From assembly GCA_026390585.1 (NCBI GenBank), contig JAPLFP010000170.1:1-49331 (forward strand): a DNA stretch of 49,331 nucleotides, given 5' to 3'. Positions 44,962 to 49,331 of this stretch are shown here, piece by piece. The translations under genes were made by a program, and so were the position numbers. This stretch comes from Ignavibacteriales bacterium. GTDB lineage: Bacteria > Bacteroidota > Ignavibacteria > UBA10030. Under the pieces are notes generated by a model that saw only the letters and a program-made list of their open reading frames with translations, was not told where the DNA came from and did not search any database. Positions within the stretch are counted from its first letter, which is position 1; each line of letters opens with the position of its first letter.

Positions 44962-45873
44962 TTACTTTGTGTAGTCGTATCTCGTACTCTTCCTCAAAAC
45001 TCCGGCAAGTGCATCTTGAGGCAGGGTCTTCTTTGCAGACCAACCTTTTCTTTTTCTCGCAACAAGCAACCAAGAATCCTTCCACCCTTTGAAGAGGTTT
45101 GTTACAAGGAGATACGCAGGGCGACTGAACATCGGCAGTTTCTCTAACATGTGGTCACAACCTCTAAGTTCTAACACCTCCAGATCGAGATATTCAGAGA
45201 GGTGAACCAGATCATTCATGACGTACTCTCTAACATGTCCCCTCCAAGACCCGGGATACCAATAGTAACCTTCAAACGGAGGTAGATTTGTTCTACCAAA
45301 TAAGACATCTACTCTTTTTCTGATATTCACTGCGTTAGGAACTGTCACAAAAAGCAATCCTTCAGGTTTGGCTAGTTCGAGCAAGTCATTGAGCAGGTCA
45401 CGTGGTGAATTATGAAGGTGTTCCAGGACATCATGAAGCATAATCATGTCGAATGAGTTCTTCTCAAACGGCAACATTCCTCCACGCGCCTCCTTGAAAT
45501 CAATGCCACAGTTCTTAGCGAAGGAGAGTATCTTCTCTCGATTCCCTGGCAACTTGTGCCAATCATCCTGCAAGTCGTCATAAGCAGAACAATGAAAACC
45601 CAATAACTGCAAGACGGCTGTCTTGTCGCATGGTCCACAGCCGAAATCTAAGATCGCGCTGCCGGGCTGTAAATAACGTCGTGCCATATCGGCGATATTT
45701 GAATATGCTCCCTTTACGGTCTTATCATGCGGGGTGCACATGTAGCCTTCAAAGGGGAATATCTCCACGGCGCGTCGAATGGCTTCGTCAGTTGTCATAC
45801 GTTCTTTGACCCGTGTCTCCATCGAGATGCTGTGAACCACATCCCGCCTATCGGCTTCAGATTCAACTCTCAT
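44962..45873 (-). CDS. SAM-dependent methyltransferase (class I)
   Basis: 303 residues. Motif I AILDFGCGPCDKTAVLQLLG (about residues 75-94), the acidic DFKEARGGMLPFEKNSFD region and the post-II motif MIMLHDVLEHLHNSP fit Methyltransf_11/23-type enzymes that act on sugars or lipids. The C-terminal part contains an aromatic stretch (EGYYWYPGSWRGHVREY). It may methylate the polymer or cap its end. Its base composition is visibly more AT-rich than the flanking Wzz and Wza genes and it has larger gaps on both sides (190 and 130 bases), so it may be a later insertion. Confidence 0.88.
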   Translation of the reverse strand: MRVESEADRRDVVHSISMETRVKERMTTDEAIRRAVEIFPFEGYMCTPHDKTVKGAYSNIADMARRYLQPGSAILDFGCGPCDKTAVLQLLGFHCSAYDDLQDDWHKLPGNREKILSFAKNCGIDFKEARGGMLPFEKNSFDMIMLHDVLEHLHNSPRDLLNDLLELAKPEGLLFVTVPNAVNIRKRVDVLFGRTNLPPFEGYYWYPGSWRGHVREYVMNDLVHLSEYLDLEVLELRGCDHMLEKLPMFSRPAYLLVTNLFKGWKDSWLLVARKRKGWSAKKTLPQDALAGVLRKSTRYDYTK

Positions 45874-46003
45874 AAAGCCATCTTGAATTGGTATGGCGGA
45901 TTATCCAGAAGCACGCGCCGACTAGTAAGCAACGCCCGACGGTCACTTGTGACCATGGCCAGATTTGAATGCGACCGCAAACGACCTCTCGTCTCAGTCT
46001 CCG

Positions 46004-47761
46004 CTACTTGGTCACTTGAATAGCGATCAAGACCGTGGTCGCGACGGACGCCACCACCGCGATGATATCCCGAATTATTGGCCACGTTTGTCGGGTGTCC
46101 TTGATGTACTCTTTGGGCACCCAGATCCGATCACCCGGCTCAATGACCGTGTCACTCGGATCAAGCCACTCCTGCGTGGCTTTCTTGATCACTTTCGTAT
46201 CACCGCTGATGGCAAGCTCTGAAAAACCGCCGGCTCTGGCAACGTAGTCCTTGTAGCGCATCCCAGGCACATACGGTATGTATCCCGGCTTCTGCACTTG
46301 ACCGATGACAAGAACAGTCCGGTTGTCAGAGGGGACATAGATGATGTCTTCGTCTCTCAAAACGACATCCTGTGTGGAATCGCGATTCTGAACCAATTTC
46401 ACGAAATCAACCAGAACTGGGTGACGGGAAGTTCTCATGTCCAGATAGAAATAGGCGCTGTCTGCGGATGTCAGCTGCTGTGAACGTATGTTTTGCAGGA
46501 GAGAGATCTGGGTACCAAACAAGTCTGCCCCCTGCTCGTCACGGCGAAGGATAAAGGACCCGCTCAGCAATGCATCGTACTGGAATCCGCCGACAAGCTC
46601 GAGAATCTCAGAGAGTTTTGTACGTCCGGCAAGAATCGGATACAAACCCGGCTTTTTCACCTCGCCTTCCACAGTCACAGTGCAAATACTCCTGTTGTCG
46701 GGGATGAGCGGGACGATAATGCGATCCCCTCTTTGAAGAAGAATATCCGGTTCTGAACTCTTTTGAATGTTGAGGAGATTGACCTGAACATCGCCCGCTT
46801 TTTCTCCTCGGTCGTTTACATGCTGGATTCTGACGTGCTCGAGGTCTGATCCCTTCATCGCACCCTGAGCGATCTGAACCAGCGAAAGAAGGCTGTCGCC
46901 TTCCACCCATTCATAGAGACCGGGGGTATTGACCGCACCATAAATACCAACGGAGTTGCTCGAGAGTTGGCGCGGCGGAACCAGAACTACATCGCCGTCG
47001 AGAAGGAATGGATTGCAGGCATCCTCCCCTGTCGCATAGAATTTGGGAATGTCGACCCTTATCGTATCGCCGTTCTTCCGCATCAGCACGATATTTCTCG
47101 TCGAAGCTCGCCCATTGTTGCCCTCCACCGGGATAGCGCTCGCGGGTTTGACCGATTCTTGCTTCGAAGCTTCAGGAGAACTCTGCATCAGCAGTTTGTC
47201 GGTCAGACTGCGTTGCGGAGTCTCAATAGCAGCACCGAGGGACAACAGTTTTTCGACACGGTCAACAGCATTGACAACATACTGGCCTTGCTTAACGACA
47301 GACCCTCGGAGCGTTACAACGATCGATCGTGGCTTCAGAAGTGTGAACGTGACATCTCCGGAAGTATATTTGGTCCGCATCTTCTGCGTCACCAGAATCT
47401 TCGCTTCGGAGAGCTTCATCCCGGCGACAGCGACCTCACCCACCGTAGGAATAATGATCGTCCCCTCGGGAGTCACAGTCACGGGATAGACCACACTGAA
47501 CGGTCCCCACAGACCGAGCTGAAAAATATCCGAAGGCCCGACAACATATCGGTCGGGACGGATAGGCCCTTCCATCGGCACGGATCCAAGCCGGGCCGAC
47601 ATATCTTCCCTTGAAAGGACGCTACCACCTTGTGGCGGCAGCTCGACACCCTTGTCCCGCGACTGGCTCTGCGTCTGCGATTGGTCTTTCACCTGTGCGA
47701 GAGCGACGGAGCATCCAATGAGCGTCAATACCGCCAATCTCCGCGCGTGCAATTGCATCAT
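46004..47761 (-). CDS. Wza/SLBB-type polysaccharide export protein
   Basis: 585 residues. The signal peptide MMQLHARRLAVLTLIGCSVALAQ is ambiguous: an LIGC lipobox or cleavage after ALA. The Poly_export (Wza) domain starts at YVVGPSDIFQLGLWG (about 70), followed by four or so SLBB domains (for example VTLRGSVVKQGQYVV, VGIYGAVNTPGLYEWV, VTVEGEVKKPGLYPI, VLVIGQVQKPGYIPYV) and a C-terminal helix. It forms the periplasmic/outer-membrane channel for the polysaccharide. AAGGAG ribosome site. Confidence 0.93.
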   Translation of the reverse strand: MMQLHARRLAVLTLIGCSVALAQVKDQSQTQSQSRDKGVELPPQGGSVLSREDMSARLGSVPMEGPIRPDRYVVGPSDIFQLGLWGPFSVVYPVTVTPEGTIIIPTVGEVAVAGMKLSEAKILVTQKMRTKYTSGDVTFTLLKPRSIVVTLRGSVVKQGQYVVNAVDRVEKLLSLGAAIETPQRSLTDKLLMQSSPEASKQESVKPASAIPVEGNNGRASTRNIVLMRKNGDTIRVDIPKFYATGEDACNPFLLDGDVVLVPPRQLSSNSVGIYGAVNTPGLYEWVEGDSLLSLVQIAQGAMKGSDLEHVRIQHVNDRGEKAGDVQVNLLNIQKSSEPDILLQRGDRIIVPLIPDNRSICTVTVEGEVKKPGLYPILAGRTKLSEILELVGGFQYDALLSGSFILRRDEQGADLFGTQISLLQNIRSQQLTSADSAYFYLDMRTSRHPVLVDFVKLVQNRDSTQDVVLRDEDIIYVPSDNRTVLVIGQVQKPGYIPYVPGMRYKDYVARAGGFSELAISGDTKVIKKATQEWLDPSDTVIEPGDRIWVPKEYIKDTRQTWPIIRDIIAVVASVATTVLIAIQVTK

Positions 47762-47773
47762 AATGCGTTCTCC

Positions 47774-48871
47774 TTAGATTTTCCTTATGAGCACGTCAAC
47801 AATCCGGTTTGCTGCGTTGCCATCCCAGAGATCAGGGACGCGTCCCTTCTTTCTGTTGCCCGCAAAAACCACTTCGCTCCGACTGACAACCTTCTCGACA
47901 TCCAGTCCGCACAACTCGTTGGTGCCAACCTCGCACGTAATCGGTCTTTCTGTATTCTCGCGCAGAGTGAGGCATGGGACGCCAAGAAATGTGGTCTCCT
48001 CCTGAATGCCCCCCGAATCCGTGAGCACAAGCTGGGCATTGTCCAGCAGACGGAGAAAATCGAGGTAACCGATGGGATCGAGAAGCCTGAGGCCCGGGAT
48101 CGCGTCTGCACGCGCACCCAACCCGTGTTGAGCGAGCATCTTCTTTGTCCGCGGGTGGACAGGGAATACAATTTCCGAGCGTGATGCAATCCGCTCAAAA
48201 ATCGCTAGAATCTTCGCCAATCCTTCTTCGGTATCCACATTGCTTGGTCGGTGGAGCGTGACCAGTGTGAACTTGTTCGCCTTCACGCCGAGGCGCTCCA
48301 TGATCGTCGACTTCTTCGCCTTTTCGCGATAGTAAATCAGGGAATCGATCATGACGTTTCCCACCAAGTGGATCTTCTTTTCGTCGATTCCCTCTCTGTG
48401 GAGATTCGCGACCCCGCTGGGCTCTGTCACGAACAAATCGTCTGCAATTGAATCGGTCAGGAGACGATTGATCTCCTCCGGCATCGTGCGGTCGCCGCTT
48501 CGCAATCCAGCCTCAACGTGCGCTACTGGGATCCCCATTTTAACGCTGACAAGACTACAGGCAACGGTAGAGTTCACATCGCCAACCACAATCACCAAAT
48601 CGGGATGGACTTCTTCGAGCACTTTCTCGAATTCCACCATAATCCTGGCGGTTTGCTGGGCGTGCGATCCTGATCCAACGCCGAGATAGAAATCAGGTTG
48701 CGGCAGCTCGAGATCTCCAAAGAAGATCTTGGACATCGCCTCATCATAGTGCTGTCCCGTGTGCGCGATCAGGTGCCGGACGCTGCCAGCGTGCTTCTGA
48801 AATGCTTTATGGAGCGGGGCGACCTTCATGAAATTCGGCCTGGCCCCAACGACGCTAATGATTGTTTTCAA
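47774..48871 (-). CDS. wecB: UDP-GlcNAc 2-epimerase (non-hydrolysing)
   Basis: 365 residues. Converts UDP-GlcNAc to UDP-ManNAc for the glycan. Motifs VVGARPNFMKVAPL, HTGQHYDEAM, VVVGDVNST, HVEAGLRSGDRTMPEEINR and LTDSGGIQEE match the family, including the catalytic acids and the UDP-binding SGGIQEE. The start is TTG at 48871, with no ribosome site, but the conserved sequence begins at residue 4. It lies 12 bases upstream of the Wza gene and is probably co-transcribed with it. Confidence 0.95.
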   Translation of the reverse strand: MKTIISVVGARPNFMKVAPLHKAFQKHAGSVRHLIAHTGQHYDEAMSKIFFGDLELPQPDFYLGVGSGSHAQQTARIMVEFEKVLEEVHPDLVIVVGDVNSTVACSLVSVKMGIPVAHVEAGLRSGDRTMPEEINRLLTDSIADDLFVTEPSGVANLHREGIDEKKIHLVGNVMIDSLIYYREKAKKSTIMERLGVKANKFTLVTLHRPSNVDTEEGLAKILAIFERIASRSEIVFPVHPRTKKMLAQHGLGARADAIPGLRLLDPIGYLDFLRLLDNAQLVLTDSGGIQEETTFLGVPCLTLRENTERPITCEVGTNELCGLDVEKVVSRSEVVFAGNRKKGRVPDLWDGNAANRIVDVLIRKI

Positions 48872-48967
48872 GCCGGTTTAATGGTTAAATCGTGATTGGT
48901 GAATAGTAAACAGTGAATAGAGCCATTTCCAGTTTGTGATTTTCGATTTCTGATTACTGTTTCATGC

Positions 48968-49056
48968 TTCTGGTTTCTGGTTTCTGGCTTCTGGCTTCTG
49001 GCTTCTGACTTCTGACTTCTGACTTCTGACTTCTGACTCCTGACTCCTGACTTCTG
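48968..49056. repeat. 7-bp minisatellite (TTCTGRC)n
   Basis: About 12.7 copies: TTCTGGT x2, TTCTGGC x3, TTCTGAC x5, TCCTGAC x2, then a partial unit. Variants are grouped in order, as slippage would produce. Upstream, 48895-48960 is the AT-rich GATTTTCGATTTC spacer. The frame through it (SQKSEVRSQKSE-like) is open but is not a convincing gene. Confidence 0.9.
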
Positions 49057-49066
49057 CATTTCCCAA

Positions 49067-49331
49067 TCATCTTCCTTCATACATCATCTTATAGTACTCT
49101 TTGTACTCTCCACTGATGATCCGCTGCCACCAGCCGGTATTCTGTTGGTACCAGGAGATCGTCTGGATGATGCCATCTTCAAAAGAGAAACTCTGACGCC
49201 AGTTGAGCTCTTTCTCGAGCTTAGCGGAGTCGATTGCATACCGGCGGTCGTGACCTGGTCGATCCTTCACGAAGGCAATGAGCGTTTCGGGCTTACCGAG
49301 TGCTTTCAGGATGAGCTTCACGACATCCAGA
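49067..49331 (-). CDS. rfbB: dTDP-glucose 4,6-dehydratase, C-terminal part (cut by window edge)
   Basis: About 87 residues seen; the rest lies beyond the right edge. VKDRPGHDRRYAIDSAKLEKELNW is the well-conserved C-terminal signature of RmlB/RfbB, followed by FEDGIIQTISWYQQN and a final helix. The enzyme makes dTDP-4-keto-6-deoxyglucose, the precursor of rhamnose and of amino-sugars that a DegT aminotransferase such as the one at 32469-33575 could use. A related SDR dehydratase is possible. The stop is at 49067. Confidence 0.88.
   Translation of the reverse strand, partial: LDVVKLILKALGKPETLIAFVKDRPGHDRRYAIDSAKLEKELNWRQSFSFEDGIIQTISWYQQNTGWWQRIISGEYKEYYKMMYEGR

Noticed and set aside
48868-49080. 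Minus-strand frame through the 7-bp repeat (70 codons)
   Set aside because: The frame is open only because the repeat has no stop; peptide is SQKSE-type low complexity and there is no ribosome site.

Overview
Organism. The two largest secreted proteins (18003-21518 and 21982-25059) end in a C-terminal sorting domain containing NYPNPFNPS/T, the type IX secretion (T9SS) type A signature of the Bacteroidota/Ignavibacteriota/Chlorobiota assemblage. With moderate GC, many repeat-rich spacers and this spelling of the signal, an Ignavibacteria-like lineage is the most likely source. This is inference; no rRNA lies in the window.

Layout. Almost every gene is on the minus strand. 132-6054 is an ABC exporter operon: a NEW3-domain membrane protein, an ATPase and two paralogous ABC-2 permeases. 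It is interrupted by a 474-bp inverted-repeat-bounded unit carrying a GxxExxY gene. 6313-9850 is an AT-richer accessory zone of four small genes (zinc ribbon, secreted DinB, PPOX/Nim-like flavoprotein, CPBP protease). They are separated by related 150-400 bp repeats that carry integron-attC-like core motifs and terminator hairpins. 10167-10240 is tRNA-Arg(TCG), with its 3' end duplicated 173 bp downstream. 10594-17021 is housekeeping: D-amino-acid transaminase-like enzyme, GlgX debranching enzyme, a membrane protein with a lone histidine-kinase H-box, TadA, RF1 and a DUF1385 protein. 17172-25552 encodes secreted or surface proteins: lipoproteins, a BNR/sortilin-type propeller protein and an HExxH metalloprotease. 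25605-28873 holds a flippase, a Trm112-like zinc protein, a hotdog thioesterase and AccA.

From 28912 to the right edge is a surface-polysaccharide locus. It contains a GT2 fused to a degenerate phosphoglycosyl-transferase region, a dolichol-phosphate-mannose-synthase-like GT2, a DegT aminotransferase, an intact polyprenyl-phosphate phosphoglycosyl transferase, an epimerase, two GT4 enzymes, a two-domain oxidoreductase, a Wzx flippase, an O-antigen ligase/polymerase, a Wzz-type protein, a methyltransferase, a Wza/SLBB export protein, WecB, and the 3' end of an RmlB-like dehydratase. Together these can make nucleotide sugars, start a glycan on a lipid carrier, extend, flip, polymerise and export it.

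Repeats. The window is rich in non-coding mobile-looking structure: two near-identical-length GxxExxY units, gene-less relatives with TCACGC...GCGTGA ends, a CATTGCGAG palindromic element, a four-hairpin REP-like cluster with compensatory stem changes at 32191-32361, a 7-bp minisatellite at 48968-49056, and the modular repeats of the small-gene zone. Those repeats and the GxxExxY units are the best candidates for something not well described. There is no CRISPR array, classical insertion-sequence transposase, integrase or rRNA gene in the window.
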